In this document: in pieces, positions 1 through 5,318 of the stretch
Numbering within the stretch: the first letter of the stretch is position 1
Layout of the letters: every line of letters starts with the position of its first letter
Assembly: GCA_005879675.1 (NCBI GenBank)
Contig: VBJE01000174.1
Location: 1-5,867, forward strand
Length of the DNA stretch: 5,867 nucleotides
Direction of reading: 5' to 3'
Origin: Chloroflexota bacterium
GTDB taxonomy: Bacteria > Chloroflexota > Dormibacteria > Dormibacterales > Dormibacteraceae
Program-made: the position numbers and the translations under genes
The notes under the pieces: generated by a model
Databases searched by the model: none
The model's input: only the letters and a program-made list of their open reading frames with translations
What the model was told of the DNA's origin: nothing

Positions 1-150
1 CGGCAGGGCGGTGAACTCGCGGACGATATACAGGAAGTAGTGGCGGTTGCGCGTCCACCAGTCCCGCGACATACGCCACGGGTATTCCCGCTTAAGCCCC
101 TCTCCCTGGCCCTCTCCCCGATGGGGAGAGGGAACAGCTTCGGTGCTCAC
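1..150 (-). CDS. frdC: fumarate reductase membrane-anchor subunit C, N-terminal part (runs off left edge)
   Basis: Only the first 50 codons are in the window. FrdC is one of the two small hydrophobic subunits that anchor the FrdAB catalytic dimer to the cytoplasmic membrane and take part in quinone binding. Seen: from a GTG at 150-148, which overlaps the frdB stop (GTGA), the frame stays open to the edge. Residues 20-32 (KREYPWRMSRDWW) and 34-50 (RNRHYFLYIVREFTALP) resemble the FrdC N-terminus, where a basic/aromatic stretch precedes a WW pair and a FYMLRE-like segment leads into the first helix. Residues 7-18 (PSPHRGEGQGEG) are encoded by a GC-rich palindromic repeat and look inserted. No Shine-Dalgarno sequence precedes the GTG, so translational coupling to frdB is likely. 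An ATG at 72-70 in the same frame is the alternative start, but it would drop the KREYPWR part of the family-like N-terminus, and no other start codon lies between. The family call is fairly secure; the start is less so. Confidence 0.72.
   Translation of the reverse strand, partial: MSTEAVPSPHRGEGQGEGLKREYPWRMSRDWWTRNRHYFLYIVREFTALP
97..132. repeat. GC-rich REP-like palindromic repeat lying within 5' frdC
   Basis: The 36-bp element has two same-orientation copies of CCCTCTCCC (98-106 and 110-118) and one inverted copy, GGGAGAGGG (124-132). The second and third form a perfect 10-bp stem (110-119 with 123-132) around a 3-nt loop. It has the look of the short dispersed palindromes common in GC-rich genomes. 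Its length is a multiple of three, and on the minus strand it reads in frame as codons 7-18 of frdC. No T-run follows on either side, so it does not look like a simple intrinsic terminator, although the hairpin could affect RNA stability or translation between frdB and frdC. That it is dispersed in the genome is inferred from its form and from a similar hairpin at 3721-3740. Confidence 0.7.
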
Positions 151-887
151 TCGCGGTTGCCGTAGGGAAGGACGAAGCGCATCGTGGTGTCGAGCTTGGT
201 CTGCTGGATCGCCTTCGCCGGGTCGACGCCCTTGGGGCAGACGACCGAGCACTCGCCGACGAAGCTGCACTCCCAGATGCCTTCCGAGTCGGCGATGACC
301 GGCAGCCGCTGCTTCAAGCCTTCGTCGCGCGAGTCGAGGTTGTAGCGGCGCGCGAGCGCGGTCGCGGCAGGCCCCAAGAATTCGCTGTTAAGACCGTAGA
401 CAGGGCACGCGGCGTAACAGAGCATGCAATTGATGCACTCGCTGAACTGCCGGAACTCGTCGATTTGCTCGTTGGTCTGACGATGCTCGCCCGCGCCGAG
501 CGGAAGCTCCTGCTTGCGGATGATCCACGGCTTGATGGACTTCAGCTTGTGCATGAAGTCGTCCATGTCGATCACGAGGTCGCGGATCACCGGGAAGTTG
601 TTGAGGGGCTCGACGGTGACCGGGCGCGGCCAGTAGTCGCGAAGGAAGGCGTTGCACGTGAGCTTCGGCGTGCCGTTGACCATCATGCCGCAGCTGCCGC
701 AGATCCCCATGCGGCAGGACCAGCGGTAGCTCAGGCTGCCGTCGATGTGCGACTTGACGTGGTTGAGGGCGTCGAGCACGACCATGCTCTCGTCGTAGAA
801 CGGGACCTCGTACGACTGCAGCCGCGGCTGGTCGTCCTTCTCCGGGTCGTAGCGGGTGGCGCGGATCATGATCGTCTTGTCGGGCAT
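147..887 (-). CDS. frdB: fumarate reductase/succinate dehydrogenase iron-sulfur subunit
   Basis: This 246-residue protein carries electrons between the FrdA flavin and the quinone site at the membrane anchor through three Fe-S clusters. Seen: a ferredoxin-like N-terminal domain with the [2Fe-2S] ligands C58, C63, C66 and C78 (CRMGICGSC followed by LTC), then a C-terminal helical domain with CINCMLCYAACP (C151, C154, C157, C161) and CSFVGECSVVCPKGVDP (C207, C213, C217). By family knowledge C151/154/157/217 bind the [4Fe-4S] cluster and C161/207/213 the [3Fe-4S] cluster; all ligands are present. Stretches such as SYRWSCRM, GSCGMMVN, CYAACP, GLNSEFLGPAA and RYNLDSRD match the E. coli FrdB pattern more closely than SdhB, and the length is normal (E. 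coli FrdB about 244). The ATG at 887 follows the frdA stop by 3 nt. A GAGGA (903-899) about 11 nt upstream is a loose Shine-Dalgarno sequence. Its stop overlaps the frdC GTG. Confidence 0.96.
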   Translation of the reverse strand: MPDKTIMIRATRYDPEKDDQPRLQSYEVPFYDESMVVLDALNHVKSHIDGSLSYRWSCRMGICGSCGMMVNGTPKLTCNAFLRDYWPRPVTVEPLNNFPVIRDLVIDMDDFMHKLKSIKPWIIRKQELPLGAGEHRQTNEQIDEFRQFSECINCMLCYAACPVYGLNSEFLGPAATALARRYNLDSRDEGLKQRLPVIADSEGIWECSFVGECSVVCPKGVDPAKAIQQTKLDTTMRFVLPYGNRE

Positions 888-890
888 CTT

Positions 891-2630
891 TCAGTACGTC
901 CTCGCTTGCGGCTGGAAATGCGTGATCTTGACGTCGCGGTAGTCGAGCCGCGGCGCGAGCGTGTTGGTGTGGAAGGCCACCGTGTGCTTGAGGAACCTGT
1001 CGTCGTGGCGCTCCGGGAAATCCGTGCGCGCGTGGGCGCCGCGTGACTCCTCGCGGGCGAGCGCCGAGAAGGCGATCACCGACGAGACCTCGAGCATGAA
1101 ATCGAGCTCGAGCGCGGCCACGATCTCGGTGTTGAAGGTGCGGCTCGAGTCGTCGACCTTCACCTTCTCGAAGCGCTCGCGCAGGCCGCCGAGGTTGCGC
1201 GCCAGCCTCGACAGCCCCTCCTTGTTGCGGAACACGCCCGCGCCCGCGTCCATCTCGCGCTGCATCTCCTCGCGGATGGGCCCGATGCGCTCGGCGCCGC
1301 CCTTCTTCTCCAGGTACTCCGACTCGACGCGGCGCGCCTCGTCCCACAGCATCGCGTCGACGGGGTTGGCGGTCACAGCTTTGGCCGAGCTCGCGTAGTG
1401 CGCGGCGGCACGGCCCGCCGCGGCCCCGAAGACCAGGCACTCGGACAGCGAGTTGGAGCCCAGGCGGTTGCCGCCGTTGAGGCCGACGTTGGCGCACTCG
1501 CCCGCGGCGTAGAGGCCGAGGATCTCCGTCTCGCCGGAGATGTTGGCGTCGACGCCGCCCATCATGTAGTGCTGCACGGGGCGCACCGGTATCGGGTCCT
1601 TGACGATGTCGATGCCGACGAACTCGCGGCCGAGCTCGCGCATGAACGGCAGCTTGCGGTCGATCATCTTCTCGCCGAGGTGACGGACGTCGAGGTGCAT
1701 GTACTTGCCGTGCGGGCCGTCGAAGCCGCGGCCCTCCTCGAACTCGGTGATCATCGCGCGCGAGATGATGTCGCGCGGCCCGAGCTCCATCTTGTTGGGC
1801 ACGTAGCGCTTGAGGAAGCGCTCACCCTGGTTGTTCAGCAGGTAACCGCCCTCGCCGCGCACCGCCTCCGTGATCAGGATGCCGGTGAAGGGCAGGCCCG
1901 TCGGATGGAACTGCACCATCTCCATGTCCTTCAGCCCCGCGCCGGCCCGATAGGCGAGCGACATGCCGTCGCCGGTGCAGATGTTGCCGTTGGTGGTGAA
2001 GGCGTAGACGCGGCCGAGCCCACCGGTGGCCAGGATCACGGACTTCGCCGTGATGGCGTCGAAACGTCCGGTGCGGATGTCGAGCGCGACGACGCCGATG
2101 CACCGGCTGTCCTCCACGAGCAGCTTGGTCACGAAGGCCTCGTCGTGGCGCGTGATCTGCGGGTACTTGAGCGAGGTCTGGAAGACGGCGTGGAGCATGT
2201 GAAAGCCGGTCTTGTCGGCGGCGAAGCACGTGCGCCAGGTCGTCATGCCGCCGAAGGGCCGGACCGCGATGGAGCCGTCGGGGTTGCGGCTCCAGGGGCA
2301 GCCCCAGTGCTCCATCTGGATGACCTCGACCGGCGCCTCGCGGACGAAGGCCTCGACCACGTCCTGGTCGGCGAGATAGTCCGAGCCCTTGATGGTGTCG
2401 AAGGCGTGGGTCTCGTAGGAGTCGCCCGGTCCGATCGCCGCGGCGGCGCCGCCCTCGGCGGAAACGGTGTGACTGCGCATCGGGTAGACCTTCGAGACCA
2501 TCCCGACCCTGACCCGCGGATTGGCCTCGACCGCGGCTATGGCTGCCCTGATGCCGGCGAGCCCCCCGCCGACGACCAGGACGTCATAGGTCTCGAAATC
2601 CACTTGCCTTCTGATTCTATTGGGAGCCAT
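891..2630 (-). CDS. frdA: fumarate reductase/succinate dehydrogenase flavoprotein subunit
   Basis: This is the catalytic subunit of complex II, interconverting fumarate and succinate on the cytoplasmic face of the membrane; 579 residues from the ATG at 2630. Seen, in order: the FAD dinucleotide-binding motif GGGLAG (21-26); RSHTVSAEGG, with H54 the expected covalent FAD ligand; QFHPTG (240-245); VRGEGGYLLN (257-266); GPRDIISR with R286, matching the catalytic proton-delivery arginine; HYMMGG (354-359); AAGECANVGLNGGNRLGSNSL (375-395, with R389 binding substrate); and a C-terminal helical and capping region ending in RTDFPERHD and similar. Active-site residues are complete. Direction cannot be read from sequence; the FrdB/FrdC-like partners favour naming it frd. 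The open frame continues upstream to 2813, but that part is antisense to the next gene and not family-like. A GTG at 2603 (preceded by AGAAGG, 3 nt spacing) would give a start closer to family length. Either way frdA heads the operon. Confidence 0.95.
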   Translation of the reverse strand: MAPNRIRRQVDFETYDVLVVGGGLAGIRAAIAAVEANPRVRVGMVSKVYPMRSHTVSAEGGAAAAIGPGDSYETHAFDTIKGSDYLADQDVVEAFVREAPVEVIQMEHWGCPWSRNPDGSIAVRPFGGMTTWRTCFAADKTGFHMLHAVFQTSLKYPQITRHDEAFVTKLLVEDSRCIGVVALDIRTGRFDAITAKSVILATGGLGRVYAFTTNGNICTGDGMSLAYRAGAGLKDMEMVQFHPTGLPFTGILITEAVRGEGGYLLNNQGERFLKRYVPNKMELGPRDIISRAMITEFEEGRGFDGPHGKYMHLDVRHLGEKMIDRKLPFMRELGREFVGIDIVKDPIPVRPVQHYMMGGVDANISGETEILGLYAAGECANVGLNGGNRLGSNSLSECLVFGAAAGRAAAHYASSAKAVTANPVDAMLWDEARRVESEYLEKKGGAERIGPIREEMQREMDAGAGVFRNKEGLSRLARNLGGLRERFEKVKVDDSSRTFNTEIVAALELDFMLEVSSVIAFSALAREESRGAHARTDFPERHDDRFLKHTVAFHTNTLAPRLDYRDVKITHFQPQARTY

Positions 2631-2631
2631 G
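2601..2631. promoter_or_regulatory. head-to-head start region of frdA and the divergent oxidoreductase
   Basis: The minus-strand ATG of frdA (2630-2628) and the plus-strand ATG of the oxidoreductase (2629-2631) share the CATG at 2628-2631. This short patch is more AT-rich than its surroundings. On the minus strand it holds a TAGAAT (2619-2614), five of six matches to a -10 box, placed so that transcription would begin a few nt before the alternative frdA GTG at 2603. No good -35 box accompanies it. On the plus strand GGGAG (2622-2626) lies only 2 nt from the ATG, too close for an ideal Shine-Dalgarno site. If the GTG is the real frdA start, this patch is the whole intergenic space. The promoter reading is tentative. 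Confidence 0.3.
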
Positions 2632-3696
2632 AGCACGCCGTTCTGGGCGCCGCCGCCCGAGAAGTACCCCGGACGCCTGCCCGAGAAGGCGGACGTGCTG
2701 ATCATCGGCGGCGGCATCGCGGGCACGAGCCTGCTGTGGCACCTGGCCGCCCGGCGCATCCCGGCGGTGCTCGTCGAGCGCGAGCGCATCGCCTGGGGTG
2801 CGAGCGGGCGCAACGCGGGTTTTCTCCTCGCGGGCGTGGCGTCGAGCTACGCGGAGGCGGTGCGCCTGTACGGGCGCGAGAAGGCGCGCGAGGTGTGGGA
2901 GATCACCAACGAGAACCACGACCGGATGATCGAGGCGGCGCGGGGCCAGGAGGTCGGGCATCGCCGGCGCGGCAGCGCCATCCTGCCTTCGGGCGACGAG
3001 GAGCGGGCGCGGCTGGTCGAGTCGGAGCACCTGCTGCAGGAGGACGGGTTCGACGCGCGCTGGGATGGGGCGCGGTTGGTCAATCCCCGCGACGGCGAGG
3101 TCGACCCGGCGGCGATGGTGGCGGCGCTCGCGCGGCAGGCGCGCCCGGGTGCGATCCTGGAGGGCGTCGGTGTGACCGCGGTGCAGCCGCGGTCGCATGA
3201 CGTGCTGGTCACGGCGGGCGACGTGCAATGCGAGGCGGGCGTGGTGATCCTCGCGACCAACGGCTACACGTCGGAGCTCGTGCCGAGCGTGAAGATCCAG
3301 CCCACGCGCGCACAGATGCTGGCGACCGCTCCGGAGCCCCGCGACCTGGTGGACATGCCGGTGTACTCGCACTACGGCTACCGGTACTGGCGGCAGCTGC
3401 GGACGGGCGAGATATTGATCGGGGGATGGCGCGACACGACGCCCGAGACCGAGAAGACGTTCGAAGATGAGCCAACGCCGGAGATCCAGGAGCACCTGGA
3501 GCGCGCGGCGCGCGAGCTTGGCGCCAGGGGAGAGATCACGCATCGGTGGGCGGGGACGATGGGGTTCACCGAGTCGGGTCTGCCGATGGGTGGCCCGCTC
3601 GAGGGGATGAAGGGCGTCTACATCTGCGCGGGCTTCACCGGGCATGGGATGGCGTTCGCCTTCATGACCGCCAAGAAGGTGGCGGAGATGATCTAG
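2629..3696 (+). CDS. FAD-dependent oxidoreductase, DAO (glycine/D-amino-acid oxidase-like) family
   Basis: This 355-residue flavoprotein probably oxidises a C-N bond of an amine or amino acid; the exact substrate cannot be told. Seen: an N-terminal PFWAPPP lead-in, then the Rossmann FAD motif ADVLIIGGGIAG (21-32), the ribose-binding acidic residue in VLVERE (E50), and the GASGRNAG motif (57-64) typical of the DAO/glycine oxidase/PuuB group. A mid-protein VVILATNGYTSEL closes the FAD domain. RWAGTMGFTESGLPMGGP (near 306-323) and the C-terminal GVYICAGFTGHGMAFAF (329-345) complete the FAD-binding fold. Length is typical of single-chain members. No signal peptide, so it should be cytoplasmic. 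The start is taken as the ATG at 2629; an in-frame TTG at 2620 would add three residues. It is divergent from frdA and converges on a dipeptidase. Both could serve amino-acid or amine catabolism, but the opposite strands argue against one operon. Confidence 0.9.
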   Translation: MSTPFWAPPPEKYPGRLPEKADVLIIGGGIAGTSLLWHLAARRIPAVLVERERIAWGASGRNAGFLLAGVASSYAEAVRLYGREKAREVWEITNENHDRMIEAARGQEVGHRRRGSAILPSGDEERARLVESEHLLQEDGFDARWDGARLVNPRDGEVDPAAMVAALARQARPGAILEGVGVTAVQPRSHDVLVTAGDVQCEAGVVILATNGYTSELVPSVKIQPTRAQMLATAPEPRDLVDMPVYSHYGYRYWRQLRTGEILIGGWRDTTPETEKTFEDEPTPEIQEHLERAARELGARGEITHRWAGTMGFTESGLPMGGPLEGMKGVYICAGFTGHGMAFAFMTAKKVAEMI

Positions 3697-3697
3697 G

Positions 3698-3740
3698 CCC
3701 CTCCGGCGGCTGCGCCGCCACCTCCCCATGAATGGGGAGG
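3698..3740. terminator. tandem hairpins between convergent genes, probable bidirectional terminator / REP-like element
   Basis: Two perfect inverted repeats sit back to back in the 50-bp gap between the oxidoreductase stop (3696) and the dipeptidase stop (3747). The first is GGCGGC-TGC-GCCGCC (3705-3719). The second is CCTCCCCAT-GA-ATGGGGAGG (3721-3740; 9-bp arms, with the inner A:T pair probably open in the loop). No T-run follows on either strand, so this is not a textbook intrinsic terminator. The placement between convergent genes suggests it ends or stabilises both transcripts. The CCCCTCC lead-in and the CTCCCC/GGGGAG stem resemble the repeat at 97-132, hinting at a shared dispersed family. 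Confidence 0.6.
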
Positions 3741-3746
3741 ACGGGC

Positions 3747-4709
3747 TCAGGCCGGGAGGGAGCGCTCCAGGAAGCTGAGCCAGTTGTTGCCCATGATCCC
3801 CTCGACCTGGGTCTTGTTGAAGTGGAGGCGCAGCCGCGGCGGGAGCTCCTTCAGCCTGGCGAGGCGGTCGATGGGCGCGTAGCGCGCGTCGAAACCTCCG
3901 TCGAGGTCGGTCCCGAGGCCGATGTGCTCCGGCGAGCCGGCGGCGCGGGCGTGGTGGACGAGGTGCTTGACCACGTCCTCCAGGGTGGCGCGGCCTGACT
4001 TGCGGAGGTGGTGCTGGTAGAAGCTCACGCCCACCACGCCGCCGCGGCGGGCGATCTCCGCCACCGTCTCGTCGGTCACCTGGCGGTCGCCGGGGACGAG
4101 CGCGCGGGCGTTGCTGTGGGAAGCCATGATCGGTCCGCGCCACGACGCGAAGGCGTCGGCGACGGCTGCATCCGCCATGTGGCTGAGGTCGAGGATGACC
4201 TTCTTCCGGCGCATCGCCTTGAGCAGCTGCCGGCCCATGTCTGAGAGGCCTCCGGGTGCGCCGGTGCCGCCGCTGTAGCGGGTTCGGCCCCATGCCGGGC
4301 CGATGATCCGCACGCCGCGGTCGGTCCAGGCGCCGAGCTGGGCGGGCGTCTCGATGGGGTCGGCGCCCTCCATCAGGAGAATCGCGGCAAGCCGGCCTTT
4401 GCGCCAGTTGCGGGCAAAGGCGGCGAGCTCGCCACGGGTGCCGATGAGGTCGAGGCCGGACGCCCTGTAGTAGTTGACCTGGGCGGTGGCCATCAGGTGC
4501 GCCTCGTGGGCGTTCTCGTATACGAACCGCGTCCGCATCGAGCGGGTGGCCCGTGCGGGCGCGGTGTACAGGGTGGCGAAGACCAGGCCCACCTCGGCCG
4601 CCACCAGCGAGGAGCGGCTGACCACGTAGCCCGGGGCGGGTGGGAGGAGAAAGCCTCGCCCGGCCGAGATCGCGTTCCAGCCGATGTCGAGGTGGGCGTC
4701 GACGATCAC
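3747..4709 (-). CDS. membrane dipeptidase family (peptidase M19) zinc metallopeptidase
   Basis: This is a 320-residue TIM-barrel metallohydrolase of the amidohydrolase superfamily. Family members hydrolyse L-X or L-D/D-D dipeptides, and some act on other amide substrates. Seen: the N-terminal HxD metal site in IVDAHLDIGWN (H6, D8), the bridging glutamate in LLMEGADPIE (E114), the second-metal histidines in LDLSHM (H177) and ASHSNARAL (H198), and the catalytic aspartate in IGLGTDLDGG (D268). This is the complete set known from human renal dipeptidase. The C-terminal GIMGNNWLSFL matches the usual GxNWLR ending. No signal peptide or lipobox is visible, so it is probably cytoplasmic, as in many bacterial homologues. 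The start is a GTG at 4709; the HxD motif begins five residues later, so the true start cannot lie downstream. No Shine-Dalgarno sequence precedes it. It is convergent with the DAO protein and divergent from the MarR gene. Substrate unknown. Confidence 0.93.
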   Translation of the reverse strand: MIVDAHLDIGWNAISAGRGFLLPPAPGYVVSRSSLVAAEVGLVFATLYTAPARATRSMRTRFVYENAHEAHLMATAQVNYYRASGLDLIGTRGELAAFARNWRKGRLAAILLMEGADPIETPAQLGAWTDRGVRIIGPAWGRTRYSGGTGAPGGLSDMGRQLLKAMRRKKVILDLSHMADAAVADAFASWRGPIMASHSNARALVPGDRQVTDETVAEIARRGGVVGVSFYQHHLRKSGRATLEDVVKHLVHHARAAGSPEHIGLGTDLDGGFDARYAPIDRLARLKELPPRLRLHFNKTQVEGIMGNNWLSFLERSLPA

Positions 4710-4784
4710 GTCGTCGGGAGAATAACTTGCCGTAGGATGCTGTATTTGGTAATAATGAAGCAGTTCAATATGAATGCCTCTGAA
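4710..4784. promoter_or_regulatory. AT-rich divergent control region of the dipeptidase and marR-efflux genes
   Basis: This stretch contrasts strongly with the GC-rich surroundings. On the plus strand TTGCCG (4727-4732), a 17-bp spacer and TAATAA (4750-4755), with an upstream TG at 4747-4748, form a plausible extended -10 promoter for marR. If used, transcription would start near 4762 and the coding start would be the ATG at 4770 or 4785 rather than 4755. Short alternating TGAA/TTCA half-sites (4756-4759, 4764-4767, 4771-4774) make small imperfect palindromes overlapping the start and could be a MarR operator, since such regulators usually bind their own promoter. No convincing promoter was found for the minus-strand dipeptidase. 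All of this is inferred from short matches. Confidence 0.4.
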
Positions 4785-5318
4785 ATGAAGCTCCCCGAGT
4801 TCACCAAGGAAGAGATGGGGCGGGACGACGACGGTCGCCTCTACTTGAAGCGGTTTCGGTCGCTATTTGATCCATTGCACGTCGACGTCACGGCGGTCGA
4901 GTCGATCGCCGCGCTCCGCCTGGCCTCCCGTTCCCTGCACCTGCTGCAGGAGCGGTGGGGCGCCAAGCACGACCTGAGCGAGGGCCGGCTCGGGGTGCTC
5001 TTCCGCCTCTACCGATGCGGCGACATGCCGCTGGGCGAGCTGGCCGACGACCTGGTCATGACGCCGCGCAACGTCACCGGGCTGGTCGACCACCTCGAGC
5101 GGGATGGCCTCGTGGAGCGGGTTCCCGACGCCGAGGACCGCCGCTCCGTGCACGCCCGGCTGACCGAGTCGGGGCGGGAGCGGATCACCGCGATCTGGAA
5201 GGAAGGGCTGGAGCACCAGTCCGAGATCGTCGAAGGACTGAGCAGAGAAGACCTGGCGCAGCTGCGACACCTGTGCCTGTTGCTGGTGGAGAACGCCAAA
5301 AAGGAGCTGGGGAAATGA
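4755..5318 (+). CDS. MarR-family transcriptional regulator
   Basis: This 187-residue winged-helix DNA-binding protein is probably a dimeric repressor released by a small ligand. Seen: an N-terminal extension (1-45) rich in charged residues, a dimerisation helix (about 46-70, VESIAALRLASRSLHLLQERW), then the wHTH from about 74: LSEGRLGVLFRLYRCGDMPLGELAD, followed by the recognition helix (102-118, MTPRNVTGLVDHLERDG). The wing has the family signature DAEDRRSVHARLTESGR (125-141), followed by C-terminal dimerisation helices. The N-terminal arm is longer than in a minimal MarR (about 140 residues). In-frame ATGs at 4755, 4770 and 4785 are all possible starts; the open frame extends upstream to 4497 but is antisense to the dipeptidase there and is not real coding. 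Its TGA overlaps the ATG of the downstream transporter. The pairing strongly suggests it controls that efflux pump and itself. Confidence 0.92.
   Translation: MKQFNMNASEMKLPEFTKEEMGRDDDGRLYLKRFRSLFDPLHVDVTAVESIAALRLASRSLHLLQERWGAKHDLSEGRLGVLFRLYRCGDMPLGELADDLVMTPRNVTGLVDHLERDGLVERVPDAEDRRSVHARLTESGRERITAIWKEGLEHQSEIVEGLSREDLAQLRHLCLLLVENAKKELGK
5301..5306 (+). promoter_or_regulatory. ribosome binding site of the MFS transporter
   Basis: AAGGAG lies 8 nt before the ATG at 5315, inside the last codons of marR. It is the best Shine-Dalgarno sequence in the window and fixes the transporter start despite the ATGA overlap with the marR stop. Confidence 0.75.

Noticed and set aside
98..132. Possible CRISPR-like or tandem repeat array from the repeated CCCTCTCCC units
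   Set aside because: Only three short units, one inverted, with no regular spacers; it is a single palindromic element.
2631..2813. Upstream extension of frdA by 61 residues
   Set aside because: The added residues are antisense to the oxidoreductase FAD motif region and unlike any FrdA N-terminus; the FAD motif normally sits within the first 20 or so residues.
1398..3200. A 600-codon open frame on the plus strand, antisense to frdA and running into the oxidoreductase
   Set aside because: It is a product of high GC third positions in the real genes; its protein is low-complexity, Ala/Arg/Gly-rich and matches no fold, while the opposite strand encodes an intact FrdA.
2617..4293. A 558-codon minus-strand frame across the oxidoreductase and dipeptidase
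   Set aside because: Arg/Pro/His-rich translation typical of a shadow frame; it overlaps two well-supported genes in other frames.
4497..4754. Upstream extension of the MarR frame
   Set aside because: It is antisense to the dipeptidase N-terminus and crosses the AT-rich promoter region; the wHTH protein is complete without it.
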